DNA of 64,000 nt from assembly GCF_034541975.1 (NCBI RefSeq), contig NZ_JAVYJM010000001.1. One strand, given 5' to 3'. The translations under genes were made by a program, and so were the position numbers. Source of the stretch: Dermacoccus abyssi (lineage in GTDB: Bacteria > Actinomycetota > Actinomycetes > Actinomycetales > Dermatophilaceae). This document shows, piece after piece, positions 33,232 to 41,497 of the stretch (positions within the stretch are counted from its first letter, which is position 1; each line of letters begins with the position of its first letter). The notes under the pieces were generated by a model. It saw only the letters and a list, made by a program, of their open reading frames with translations. It ran no database searches and was not told the DNA's origin.

Positions 33232-34436
33232 GACACCTTCCGGGTTGCTTCCTGGGCACGGCGGGCGCGCTCGGCGACCGCCGGCAGCTCCCGCAGGAAG
33301 GCGTCAACGTCGTCATCGGTCGATGTATGCCCGAGCGTGAGTCGCAGCGCCCCGCGAGCCTGCTCCTCGGGGATACCCATGGCCAGCAGGACGTGGCTCG
33401 GGCGCGGCACGCCGGCCTGGCAGGCCGAACCGGTGGAGCACTCGACGCCCGCCGCGTCGAGGAGGTAGAGCATCGAGTCGCCGTCGCAGCCGGGCACGCG
33501 CAAGTGGGCGTTGCCCGGCAGACGACGCTCCACGTCGCCCGCCTCGTAGAAGCCGCTCACCGAGACGCCGAGGTCGAGTGCGAGCGCACCCTCGACGAGT
33601 CGATCACGCAGCTTCGCGAGGCGCGCGGCCTCACCCTCACGCGTGGCGCAGGACTTCTCGACGGCCTCAGCGAGGCCGAGGATGCCTGCGACGTCCAGGG
33701 TGCCGCTGCGCACCTGACGCTCCTGCCCGCCGCCGTGCGTCAACGGATCGAGCCGTGCGTCGCGCGCCAGGAGTAGCGCGCCGACGCCCTGGGGACCGCC
33801 GACCTTGTGACCGCTCAGGGCGAGCATCGTGGCACCGGAGGCGCCGAAGTCGACGCCGAGGTGACCCACGGCCTGCACCGCGTCGGTGTGGAACGGGATG
33901 CCGAACTTCGCACAGACGGCGCCGATCTCGGCGATGGGCTGCACCGTGCCGACCTCGTTGTTCGCCCACATGACGCTGACGAGGGCGACCGTGCCCGCTC
34001 CCCCGTCGGCTTCGAGCGCCGTGCGGACGGCATGCGCTGTGACGACCCCGTCAGCGTCGGGCTCCACCCACGTGACGCGGGCGTCCTCGGTCGCGACGAG
34101 TGCCTCGACAGCGTCGAGCACGGCATGGTGTTCGATGCCGCTCACAATGAGTCGGTCACGGGCGGCGTCGATGCGGCGCGTGGCGCGGTAGGTGCCCTTG
34201 ATCGCGAGGTTGTCGCCCTCGGTGCCACCGGAGGTGAAGATCACCTCGGACGGACGAGCTCCGAGGGCAGCTGCGATGCGCTCCCGCGATTCCTCGACGA
34301 CGCTGCGGGCGTTGCGGCCACTCGTGTGCAGGCTCGAGGCGTTGCCCACGACGGCCATCTGCTTCGCCATCGCTTCGATGACCTCGGCGTAGATCGGCGA
34401 GGTGGCGGCATGGTCGAGGTAGACGCGGTTCGGCAC
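33228..34436 (-). CDS. Cysteine desulfurase (NifS/IscS family)
   Basis: The 402-aa PLP enzyme removes sulfur from cysteine for tRNA thiolation and Fe-S clusters. Motifs: VYLDHAATSP at the start, IEHHAVLDA, PLP-binding Lys211 in LSGHKVGGPQG, and the persulfide Cys in CSTGSACQAGVPRPSHVL. It starts at GTG 34436, 6 nt after TAAACT, a leaderless pattern. It precedes mnmA with a 4-nt overlap. Confidence 0.95.
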   Translation of the reverse strand: MPNRVYLDHAATSPIYAEVIEAMAKQMAVVGNASSLHTSGRNARSVVEESRERIAAALGARPSEVIFTSGGTEGDNLAIKGTYRATRRIDAARDRLIVSGIEHHAVLDAVEALVATEDARVTWVEPDADGVVTAHAVRTALEADGGAGTVALVSVMWANNEVGTVQPIAEIGAVCAKFGIPFHTDAVQAVGHLGVDFGASGATMLALSGHKVGGPQGVGALLLARDARLDPLTHGGGQERQVRSGTLDVAGILGLAEAVEKSCATREGEAARLAKLRDRLVEGALALDLGVSVSGFYEAGDVERRLPGNAHLRVPGCDGDSMLYLLDAAGVECSTGSACQAGVPRPSHVLLAMGIPEEQARGALRLTLGHTSTDDDVDAFLRELPAVAERARRAQEATRKVS

Positions 34437-34476
34437 CGTACAAGTTTAGGCCTCGGCGCAAATGGGCCCAATCACG

Positions 34477-34519
34477 CGAGAGCGCCCGGATCCCTTTCGA
34501 GGGGGACCGGGCGCTCTCG
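34477..34519. terminator. Hairpin terminator between etfA and the desulfurase operon
   Basis: CGAGAGCGCCCGG (34477-34489) pairs with CCGGGCGCTCTCG (34507-34519), extended past a one-base bulge. It lies 19 nt beyond the etfA stop and about 40 nt upstream of the desulfurase start. Confidence 0.72.
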
Positions 34520-34537
34520 GTGAGAACGATCAGACGA

Positions 34538-35494
34538 TCAGTTCTTGGCTTCCTTGACCGCGTCCGTGGCCTGCGGGAGCACGTTGAACAGGTCGCCGAC
34601 GACGCCGAAGTCGACGAGCTCGAAGATCGGCGCCTCCTCGTCCTTGTTGATGGCGACGATCGTCTTCGACGTCTGCATACCGGCGCGGTGCTGGATGGCA
34701 CCGGAGATACCCGCCGCGACGTACAGCTGCGGCGAGACCTGCTTACCGGTCTGACCGACCTGGTTCGTGTGCGGGTACCAGCCGGCGTCGACGGCGGCGC
34801 GGGAGGCACCGACGGCAGCACCGAGAACGTCGGCGAGCGCCTCGACCGGCGAGAAGTCACCGTTCGTACCGCGACCACCGGAGACGACGATCGGAGCCTC
34901 GGTGAGCTCGGGGCGACCCGACTTCTCCTTCTCCTTGCGCTCGGTGATCTTGGCGCCCTTGGCGGCGTCGGAGACCGAGACGTCGACCGTGACCGGCGCG
35001 GCCTGGGCCTGCGAGGCCTGCGGCGGCGTCGAGTTTGGCTTCACCGTGATGATCGACAGGCCCGTCGTGGCCTGCGACTTCAGGGTCCAGGAACCGGCGA
35101 AGACCGACTGCGTCGTGACCGGGGCGTCACCGTCGCCGGCCTCGACGTTCGCGGCATCCGTCGTCAGACCGGAGTTGGTCTTGACGGCGAGGCGCGCGGC
35201 GGCCTCGTTGTTCGTGCCCGAGGAGGGCAGGAGGATCGCGGACGGCGAGGCCTGCTCGACGACGGCGGCGAGCGCCTCGGCGAGCGGAGCCGGGTGACCG
35301 TCGAGGTCACCGTTGTCGACGACGTAGACCTTCTCGGCGCCGAACTGGGCCAGACGCGGACGAGCGGCGTCGACGTTCGAGCCGACGAAGACGGCGGACG
35401 GCGTGCCGATGCGACGAGCGAGCGTCAGCAGTTCGGCGGTCACCTTGCGGACCTGGCCATCGACGTGGTCGACCAGGACGAGAACTTCAGCCAT
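34538..35494 (-). CDS. etfA: Electron transfer flavoprotein subunit alpha
   Basis: EtfA (318 aa) carries the FAD of the ETF heterodimer that accepts electrons from acyl-CoA dehydrogenases. The C-terminal FAD domain shows VVSGGRGTNGDFSPVEALAD, GASRAAVDAGWYP, QVGQTGKQVSPQLYVAAGIS and GAIQHRAGMQTSKTIVAINKD, all diagnostic. AGGAGA precedes the ATG. It follows etfB by 33 nt. Confidence 0.97.
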   Translation of the reverse strand: MAEVLVLVDHVDGQVRKVTAELLTLARRIGTPSAVFVGSNVDAARPRLAQFGAEKVYVVDNGDLDGHPAPLAEALAAVVEQASPSAILLPSSGTNNEAAARLAVKTNSGLTTDAANVEAGDGDAPVTTQSVFAGSWTLKSQATTGLSIITVKPNSTPPQASQAQAAPVTVDVSVSDAAKGAKITERKEKEKSGRPELTEAPIVVSGGRGTNGDFSPVEALADVLGAAVGASRAAVDAGWYPHTNQVGQTGKQVSPQLYVAAGISGAIQHRAGMQTSKTIVAINKDEEAPIFELVDFGVVGDLFNVLPQATDAVKEAKN

Positions 35495-35527
35495 GGTGTG
35501 TTTCTCCTAAGTCAGTGGGGTCGATGA

Positions 35528-36307
35528 TCAGATGAGCTTCTGACCGGCGAGGAACTCGACGAGCTTCTTGCCGCCGTCGCCCTCGTCGGTGATGACCTCG
35601 CCCTGCTCACGCGGCGGGCGCTTGGTCGTGTCGAGCACCTTCGTCGAGGCGTTGTCGAGACCGACCTGGCCGGCGTCGACACCGAGGTCGCCGAGGCTCA
35701 TCTCCTCGACCGGCTTCTTCTTCGCGGCCATGATGCCCTTGAAGGACGGGTAGCGCGGCTCGTTGATCTGGTCGGTGACCGAGACGACGGCCGGGATCGA
35801 GGCGACGAGCGTCTCGGAGGCGACGTCCGAGTCACGGCGACCGGTGACGTTGCCGTCGGCGACCTCGAGGGTGGAGACCTGCGTGACCTGCGGCAGGCCG
35901 AGGCGCTCGGCGACCATGGCCGGAACAACGCTCATGCCACCGTCGGTGGAGGCCAGACCGAACAGGACGATGTCGGGCTGACCGACCTTCTTGATGGCCT
36001 CGGCGAGGATGAGTGACGTCGCGAGGGCGTCGGAGCCGGCGATGGCGTCGTCGCTGACGTGGACGGCCTTGTCGGCGCCCATCTGCAGAGCCTTCTTCAC
36101 GGCGTCCACGGCATCGGCCGGGCCGACGGTGAGCGCGGTGACCTCGCCGCCCTCGGCCTCCGTGATCTTCAGCGCAGCTTCGACCGCGTACTCGTCGAGC
36201 TCCGAGAGGAGACCGTCGACGTTCTCGCGGTCGGTGGTGTTGTCATCGGAGAACCCGCGCTCGCCCTGAGCGTCGGGAACGTGCTTGACACAGACGACGA
36301 TGTTCAT
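35528..36307 (-). CDS. etfB: Electron transfer flavoprotein subunit beta
   Basis: EtfB (259 aa) binds AMP and docks partner dehydrogenases. I choose ATG 36307 (MNIVVCVKHVPDAQG), with AAAGGA 9-10 nt upstream and a family-typical N-terminus. Conserved blocks: LTVGPADAVDAVKKALQMGADKAVHV, LFGLASTDGGMSVVPAMVAERLGLP and the C-terminal KRPPREQGEVI. A perfect inverted repeat lies 43 nt upstream. Confidence 0.97.
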   Translation of the reverse strand: MNIVVCVKHVPDAQGERGFSDDNTTDRENVDGLLSELDEYAVEAALKITEAEGGEVTALTVGPADAVDAVKKALQMGADKAVHVSDDAIAGSDALATSLILAEAIKKVGQPDIVLFGLASTDGGMSVVPAMVAERLGLPQVTQVSTLEVADGNVTGRRDSDVASETLVASIPAVVSVTDQINEPRYPSFKGIMAAKKKPVEEMSLGDLGVDAGQVGLDNASTKVLDTTKRPPREQGEVITDEGDGGKKLVEFLAGQKLI

Positions 36308-36349
36308 GCGTCTACCGTCCTTTTCGTAGGAGCTTGGTCCGTCTCGCGA

Positions 36350-36371
36350 CACGTTACCCATCAGTAACGTG
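36350..36371 (-). promoter_or_regulatory. Inverted repeat upstream of etfBA, candidate operator
   Basis: CACGTTAC-CCATCA-GTAACGTG, perfect 8-bp arms with a 6-bp spacer, 43 nt upstream of the etfB start. The size and symmetry fit a TetR-type repressor site. No regulator gene is adjacent. Confidence 0.45.
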
Positions 36372-36420
36372 ATCGTCGAGTCCTGGGTTGAGGTGATTTT
36401 GGTGACTGAGACCTGTGGCC

Positions 36421-36948
36421 TCAGCCGTGCGTCAGCTTCACGACGAGCATGCCGACGAGGGTGAGCGCGACGATGATCCACGGCAGGAGCCGGTTGAGCA
36501 GAGTCGAGCCCGCGTCGGCCCGGCCCTGTGTGAAGTCAGCGTGACGCCCGAGAACGGTGTCACCGACCGCCGCGGCAACCGCGATGATGAGGCCGAGAAC
36601 GAACCAGATCGTGGGGTTCGCGCCCCAGACCTTCGTCGCGTCGGTCACCATGCCGGTCCAGCCGAGCAGAGCGAAGAACATGCCGACGAGGCCGGCGATC
36701 GCCAGCAGCAGCGCTCGGGTGCGGGAAAGGCCCGCCTCGCGTGCCGTCATGGGCTCGGACACAGGGATTTCCTTTCCGTAGGCGACCGGGTCTCCGAAGA
36801 GCTCCTTCGCCGTGGCGTTCTCACGGATGCAGGCCTCGTCCACCTCGCCGAGCGCGGCGTCGCAGGCCTGCGGGGAGGCGCCGCGAGCGCGCAGGGCCTC
36901 GAGAAAAGGCTCCTGCCACTCACGCTCGACCTTCCATTGCTTGATCAT
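36421..36948 (-). CDS. Hypothetical membrane protein with HAAS-like N-terminus
   Basis: From ATG 36948 the product is 175 aa. Residues 1-60 form a helical cytosolic part (WKVEREWQEPFLEALRARGA, ending ELFGDPVAYGKEI) that resembles HAAS/DUF1700-type membrane-associated signalling domains. It is followed by four predicted transmembrane segments (LLLAIAGLVGMFFALLGW, TIWFVLGLIIAVAAAVGDTV, LLPWIIVALTLVGMLVV and a weaker one). It is 5 nt downstream of the enoyl-CoA hydratase gene and probably co-transcribed. Function unknown. Confidence 0.75.
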   Translation of the reverse strand: MIKQWKVEREWQEPFLEALRARGASPQACDAALGEVDEACIRENATAKELFGDPVAYGKEIPVSEPMTAREAGLSRTRALLLAIAGLVGMFFALLGWTGMVTDATKVWGANPTIWFVLGLIIAVAAAVGDTVLGRHADFTQGRADAGSTLLNRLLPWIIVALTLVGMLVVKLTHG

Positions 36949-36953
36949 CGCCG

Positions 36954-37742
36954 TCAGCGACCCTCGAAGCGGGCCTTGCCCGGCCCGTGCTCGACGAACG
37001 ACGCCATACCGATTTCGCGGTCCTTCGTGGCGAAGAGACCGGCGAAGAGCTGCGACTCCGTGGCCAGGCCTGTGGCGAGGTCGACGTCGGCGCTGCGGTT
37101 GATCAGTTCCTTCGCGAAGCGCAGCGCGATCCGCGGCATCTTCGCGTAGGTACGAGCACGCTCGAGGGCCGCCTCGTACGCCGTGCCGGCGTCGACGAGC
37201 TCGTCCACGAGGCCGATCTCGAGGGCCTCGTCTGCCTTGACGAAGCGGCCGCTGAAGACGAGGTCCTTCGCCTTGGACTGCCCGACGAGCCGGACGAGGC
37301 GCTGCGTACCGCCGGCACCCGGGATGAGGCCGAGGAGGATCTCGGGCTGGCCGAGCGTGGCCTCCTTGGAGGCAACGCGGAAGTCGCACGTCATGGCCAG
37401 TTCGCAGCCGCCGCCGAGGGCGTACCCCTCGATGGCGGCGATCGTCGGGATCGGCAGTTCCGCCAGGGCGCGGTAGGCGTCCTGGATGAGGTGCGCGCGC
37501 TCGACCATGTCGACGTAGTCGAACGCCTGCATCTCCTTAATGTCGGCGCCGGCTGCGAAGACCTTGTCGCCGCCGGTGATGATCGCGGCGCGCACGCTCT
37601 CGTCGGCACCGATGTCGGCCGCGGCGCGCCCCAGGCTCTCCTGGACGTCAGCATCGATCGGGTTCATCTTCGGTCGGTCGAGGCGGATCGTGGCGATGCC
37701 GTCCTCGATCGTGACCTTGATCCACTGGCCGTACTCGCTCAT
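36954..37742 (-). CDS. Enoyl-CoA hydratase/isomerase family protein
   Basis: A 262-aa crotonase-fold enzyme, starting MSEYGQWIKVTIEDGIATIR at ATG 37742. Oxyanion-hole segments are VFAAGADIKEMQ and GYALGGGCELAMTCD; catalytic Glu residues lie in ALGGGCELA and LGQPEILLGLIPGAGGTQRL. It should hydrate 2-enoyl-CoA in beta-oxidation; the exact chain length is not visible. YbjN lies 4 nt upstream and a membrane protein 5 nt downstream, same strand. Confidence 0.93.
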   Translation of the reverse strand: MSEYGQWIKVTIEDGIATIRLDRPKMNPIDADVQESLGRAAADIGADESVRAAIITGGDKVFAAGADIKEMQAFDYVDMVERAHLIQDAYRALAELPIPTIAAIEGYALGGGCELAMTCDFRVASKEATLGQPEILLGLIPGAGGTQRLVRLVGQSKAKDLVFSGRFVKADEALEIGLVDELVDAGTAYEAALERARTYAKMPRIALRFAKELINRSADVDLATGLATESQLFAGLFATKDREIGMASFVEHGPGKARFEGR

Positions 37743-37746
37743 GCGA

Positions 37747-38274
37747 TCAGGCCTCCGGCGTGGGCTGCTCGCCGTCCGTCTGCGCGAACGCGGGCACGCC
37801 ACCCTCGGCCGCGTGCGGGCCGTCGGAGTTGACGCTCTGGTGCCACAGCTGGGTGGCCTGCAGGATCATCTGCGTCGTCGAGGGAAGAACCATCTGCAGG
37901 TCGAGGTCCGGCGTGACGAGGTGCTCACCGGAGACAACGACCATGTCGCGGGCGATGCCGACCTTGACGATGTTGAGGCTGAGCGTGACGTCGTTGGCCG
38001 CGTTGAGGCGCTTGGCGAGGTCGGACGTGATGTCGTCCGTGATCTGCCACTGGCCGAAGAGGCGGACGAGGTCGATCTCGCCCTCCATGACGCGCACGAA
38101 GAGGTTTTGGTCCTCGACCGTGTACATGACGTCGCCGTCGGAGTCGATCTGCGGGTTGAAGCCGAAGCCGTTCAGCACACCGACGACCTTGTCGGTGAGG
38201 GATGCGGACGCGCCGTCACCACCGGCTGCGGGGGTGGGCTGGCCGAAGTTCGGAAGCGCTGTGGGATCAGTCAT
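37747..38274 (-). CDS. YbjN domain-containing protein
   Basis: The 175-aa protein has a single YbjN/type III-chaperone-like fold (LNGFGFNPQIDSDGDVMYTV, then alternating strands to about residue 145), with disordered Pro/Ala/Gly ends. In E. coli YbjN affects motility and stress responses; actinobacterial homologues are uncharacterised. The ATG is 6 nt after TAGGTT (minus strand), a leaderless pattern. It diverges from glgX. Confidence 0.78.
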   Translation of the reverse strand: MTDPTALPNFGQPTPAAGGDGASASLTDKVVGVLNGFGFNPQIDSDGDVMYTVEDQNLFVRVMEGEIDLVRLFGQWQITDDITSDLAKRLNAANDVTLSLNIVKVGIARDMVVVSGEHLVTPDLDLQMVLPSTTQMILQATQLWHQSVNSDGPHAAEGGVPAFAQTDGEQPTPEA

Positions 38275-38307
38275 ACGGCAAACCTACCCACTCTTATCCT
38301 TGTTCGC

Positions 38308-40434
38308 ATGACTGCCCCGCCACGAGTCTTCGCTCGTCCCCCCAAGCCCGGCGTCACACTCGAGCGCGGCGGCGTCACATTTTGCGTCTACGCAGGCCAC
38401 GCCGAGCGGGTCTGGCTGTGTCTCTTCGACGGCGAGAACGAGACGCGTCACGCGATGAGCGACGTCGGCGGAGGCCAGTGGGCGACCTTCCGCGACGACG
38501 CGGGCTTGGGCACCCGCTACGGCTACCGCGTTCGCGGTCGCTGGGCCCCCGATCAGGGCTATCGCCACAACGAGGCCAAGCTGTTGCTCGACCCCTATGC
38601 GCAGGCGGTCGACGGTGAGGTCACGTGGCGCCCCGAGGTCTTCGGCCACGTCGTGGACGACGAATTCCACGGCGATGACGCCGTGCGCGACGAACGGGAT
38701 TCGGCGCCCTACGTGCCGCGCTCGGTCGTCGTCGACGAGACCTATGACTGGGGTGACGACGCGTCCGGCCCACGCGTGCCGATGGCCGACACGGTCTTCT
38801 ACGAAACACACGTGGCCGGGTTCTCACGCCTGAACCCCGCGGTGCCCGAGCACCTGCGTGGCACCTACGCCGGTTTGGCTCACCCCGCCTCGGTCGCACA
38901 CCTGCGCTCGCTCGGCGTCACGTCCGTGGAGTTGTTGCCCGTGCACGCGTTCACGGACGAACCGCACCTCGTGAAGCTCGGCCTGACGAACTACTGGGGC
39001 TACAACACGCTGGGCTTTCTCGCCCCGCACGCGGCGTACGCGTCAGCAACCGATCCCCAGGCCGTGACTCGCGAGTTCAAGGACATGGTCAAGGCCCTAC
39101 ACGCCGCGGGTCTCGAGGTGATCCTCGACGTCGTCTACAACCACACCGCCGAGCAGGGCGGGCACGAGGGCGCCACGTTCTCACTGCGCGGCCTCGACAA
39201 CCGTGCGTACTACCGCCTCGACGAGCACGGGCGCGACATCGACGTCACCGGCTGCGGCAACAGCGTCGACGTCCGACACCCGGCCGCGATGCGGCTCGTG
39301 CTCGACTCGCTGCGCCACTGGGTGACGACCTACCACGTCGACGGCTTTCGCTTCGACCTCGCCGTGACGCTCGGCCGCGGGCCCGGTGACGACTTCGATC
39401 CGAACGCCGCACTGCTCGTGGCGATGCGCACCGACCCCGTCCTTTCACAGGTCAAACTCGTCGCGGAGCCCTGGGACATCGGCCCGAACGGTTGGCGGAC
39501 CGGCCAGTTCCCCCCCGGCTTCAGCGAGTGGAACGACCGGTTCCGCAACACGGTGCGTGACTTCTGGCTCGGGGACGTGGCGCGCGCCGGCGCCGGGCAA
39601 CCCGGCCACGGCATCGCCGATCTCGCGACGCGCCTCGCCGGATCACGCGACCTGTTCGCCGGCCCGCTACGCCGCCCGCAGGCCGGGATCAACTACGTCA
39701 CGGCACACGACGGCTTCCCGATGGCCGACCTCACGGCGTACGACTCGAAGCACAACGAGGCCAACGGCGAGCACAACCACGACGGCACGAGCGACAACCG
39801 TTCGTGGAACCACGGCGTCGAGGGCCAGAGCGACGACCCGTCGATACGGGCTGCGCGCCTGCGGACGGTGCGCAACCTGCTCGGCACTCTGTTGCTGTCG
39901 GCCGGCGTCCCGATGATGACGGCCGGCGACGAGTTCGCCCGCACCCAGGGCGGTAACAACAATGCGTACTGCCAGGACAACGAAACCAGTTGGCTCTCCT
40001 GGGATCACGATGCCGACCAGCGTCAGCTCGTGGCAACGACCTGTCATCTCACAAGCCTGCGCGAACGCTTCTCCGTCCTGCGACACACGACGTTCTTCCC
40101 CGGCGCGAGCGATGCCAGTGACGTGGCGGACCTGCGGTGGTTCGGAGCGCACGGCCGCACGCTCACGGCGGACGAGTGGAACGACCCGAGTGTCCACACG
40201 GTGCAGGCCCACTTCGACGGCTCACGCGAGCACGAGGAGTCGCTCCTACTGGTGCTGCACAACGGGCCGGGGGACGAGGTCACCCTGCCCGAATCGGCGG
40301 GAGCGAACGCGTGGGAGGTGCTGTGGGATTCGAGTGTGCCCGACCCCGCCCAGCTCGCACCCGAGACGATCCCAGCTGGTTCTGCCAGGCCGGTGAACGG
40401 GCCGACGATGCTGGTCCTCACTCCGACGAGCTGA
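38308..40434 (+). CDS. glgX: Glycogen debranching protein GlgX
   Basis: GlgX (708 aa) hydrolyses alpha-1,6 branches of glycogen. From ATG 38308: N-terminal CBM48 domain (PPKPGVTLERGGVTFCVYAG), then a GH13 barrel with ILDVVYNHTAEQG, nucleophile Asp in VDGFRFDLAVTLG, acid Glu in KLVAEPWDIGPNG and the third acid in NYVTAHDGFPMADL. TATCCT lies 7 nt before the ATG (leaderless). The long open frame upstream overlaps the divergent gene and is rejected. Opens the alpha-glucan region on the plus strand. Confidence 0.95.
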   Translation: MTAPPRVFARPPKPGVTLERGGVTFCVYAGHAERVWLCLFDGENETRHAMSDVGGGQWATFRDDAGLGTRYGYRVRGRWAPDQGYRHNEAKLLLDPYAQAVDGEVTWRPEVFGHVVDDEFHGDDAVRDERDSAPYVPRSVVVDETYDWGDDASGPRVPMADTVFYETHVAGFSRLNPAVPEHLRGTYAGLAHPASVAHLRSLGVTSVELLPVHAFTDEPHLVKLGLTNYWGYNTLGFLAPHAAYASATDPQAVTREFKDMVKALHAAGLEVILDVVYNHTAEQGGHEGATFSLRGLDNRAYYRLDEHGRDIDVTGCGNSVDVRHPAAMRLVLDSLRHWVTTYHVDGFRFDLAVTLGRGPGDDFDPNAALLVAMRTDPVLSQVKLVAEPWDIGPNGWRTGQFPPGFSEWNDRFRNTVRDFWLGDVARAGAGQPGHGIADLATRLAGSRDLFAGPLRRPQAGINYVTAHDGFPMADLTAYDSKHNEANGEHNHDGTSDNRSWNHGVEGQSDDPSIRAARLRTVRNLLGTLLLSAGVPMMTAGDEFARTQGGNNNAYCQDNETSWLSWDHDADQRQLVATTCHLTSLRERFSVLRHTTFFPGASDASDVADLRWFGAHGRTLTADEWNDPSVHTVQAHFDGSREHEESLLLVLHNGPGDEVTLPESAGANAWEVLWDSSVPDPAQLAPETIPAGSARPVNGPTMLVLTPTS

Positions 40435-40495
40435 CCGCTCGGCCGCGGACTGGCGAGCCCTCGCGACTCGATTGAGACGAGCGCCGGACGTCAGG

Positions 40496-40972
40496 TCAGC
40501 GGGTCGGCGCGCTCCGGCGCAGCCAGAGCAGACCGATGATCGGCAACAGAAGGGGCACGAACCCGTAACCCTGGCCGAAGTGCGACCACACGGTCTTGTC
40601 GTGGAACGCGTCGGGCTGGAGCACACTCCACAGCCCGACGATCAGGACACCGGCGAGTTCGAAACCGATCGTCGCCCGGGCGAGACGCACCGACGTCCGG
40701 TCACCGCGTGCCAGGGCCACTGTCGCGACGATGTAGACGATCGCCGCGAGCGCCGAGAGGAGGTAGGCGGCCGGCGCTTTCGAGAAGCTCTGGGACAACT
40801 GCATGATCGAGCGCCCCGTCGCGGCGAGCGCGAACAGGCCGTACACGGCCACGAGCATTCGTCCCGGTCCCGAGTTCACCGTTCGGGTGTTCCGGCTGGT
40901 CACGTCGCGCGCGTCCTTCGTCTCGTTCGGTGCGGGGTCGTTGTCGCTCGGTGTCACGGGTGACCGTTCCAC
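40496..40972 (-). CDS. Hypothetical integral membrane protein
   Basis: The 158-aa protein has a hydrophilic N-terminus of about 38 residues (MERSPVTPSDNDPAPNETKD) and four predicted membrane helices (MLVAVYGLFALAATGR, AAYLLSALAAIVYIVATVAL, IGFELAGVLIVGLWSVL, GFVPLLLPIIGLLWL). It overlaps the start of its partner at 40954 by 19 nt and is probably translationally coupled to it. Such small paired membrane genes beside glycogen genes recur in Actinobacteria; function unknown. Confidence 0.75.
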   Translation of the reverse strand: MERSPVTPSDNDPAPNETKDARDVTSRNTRTVNSGPGRMLVAVYGLFALAATGRSIMQLSQSFSKAPAAYLLSALAAIVYIVATVALARGDRTSVRLARATIGFELAGVLIVGLWSVLQPDAFHDKTVWSHFGQGYGFVPLLLPIIGLLWLRRSAPTR

Positions 40973-41343
40973 AGCTGCAGAATGCGGCCGACCATGATGC
41001 CCAGGCCGACAGCGGCGAGCAGCAGCACCGCCGTCCCCCAGCGCGATTCCCGCTCGGCGATGGCCCAGAATCCTGCGACGGGCAGGACGATGAGCAGCCC
41101 GACGAGGTAGGCGATGAAGATTCCGGTGTTCATCCGCGGATCGGCCGAACCCGACGTCGCGATGCCGACGACGAGCTGCAACACGAGCAGCACCTCGACC
41201 GCGATCATGAGATAGAAGATCGGGTTGTCGATGGGACGCCCGCGAACCGTCGCGACTGCGGCGAGCAGCGCGAGCAGTGTGGTGGCGCCGAGGACGACGA
41301 CAGTCAGGGGGACGAACACCCCGTCATCGTAGGCGGGCCTCAT
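40954..41343 (-). CDS. Hypothetical integral membrane protein
   Basis: A 129-aa protein of four predicted transmembrane helices (VPLTVVVLGATTLLALLAAV, FYLMIAVEVLLVLQLVVGI, GIFIAYLVGLLIVLPVAGFW, WGTAVLLLAAVGLGIMVG). The upstream end is uncertain: ATG 41343 (MRPAYDDGVF) or a GTG about 8 codons later. It precedes and overlaps the other small membrane protein gene; no known domain recognised. Confidence 0.72.
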   Translation of the reverse strand: MRPAYDDGVFVPLTVVVLGATTLLALLAAVATVRGRPIDNPIFYLMIAVEVLLVLQLVVGIATSGSADPRMNTGIFIAYLVGLLIVLPVAGFWAIAERESRWGTAVLLLAAVGLGIMVGRILQLWNGHP

Positions 41344-41497
41344 CTCGGCCCGCGAACCGGGCGCAAGCTCCGCGAATGCCCGTGTGAGGCCGGTCTCACG
41401 CGGCTGGCCGTCTCGCCGCCACTCGCGCGAGAAGCGGTTGTCAGTGGTATTGGGTAGCGTGACGCACGTGACTGTTTCTCAGCCGGGCCGATCGCCC

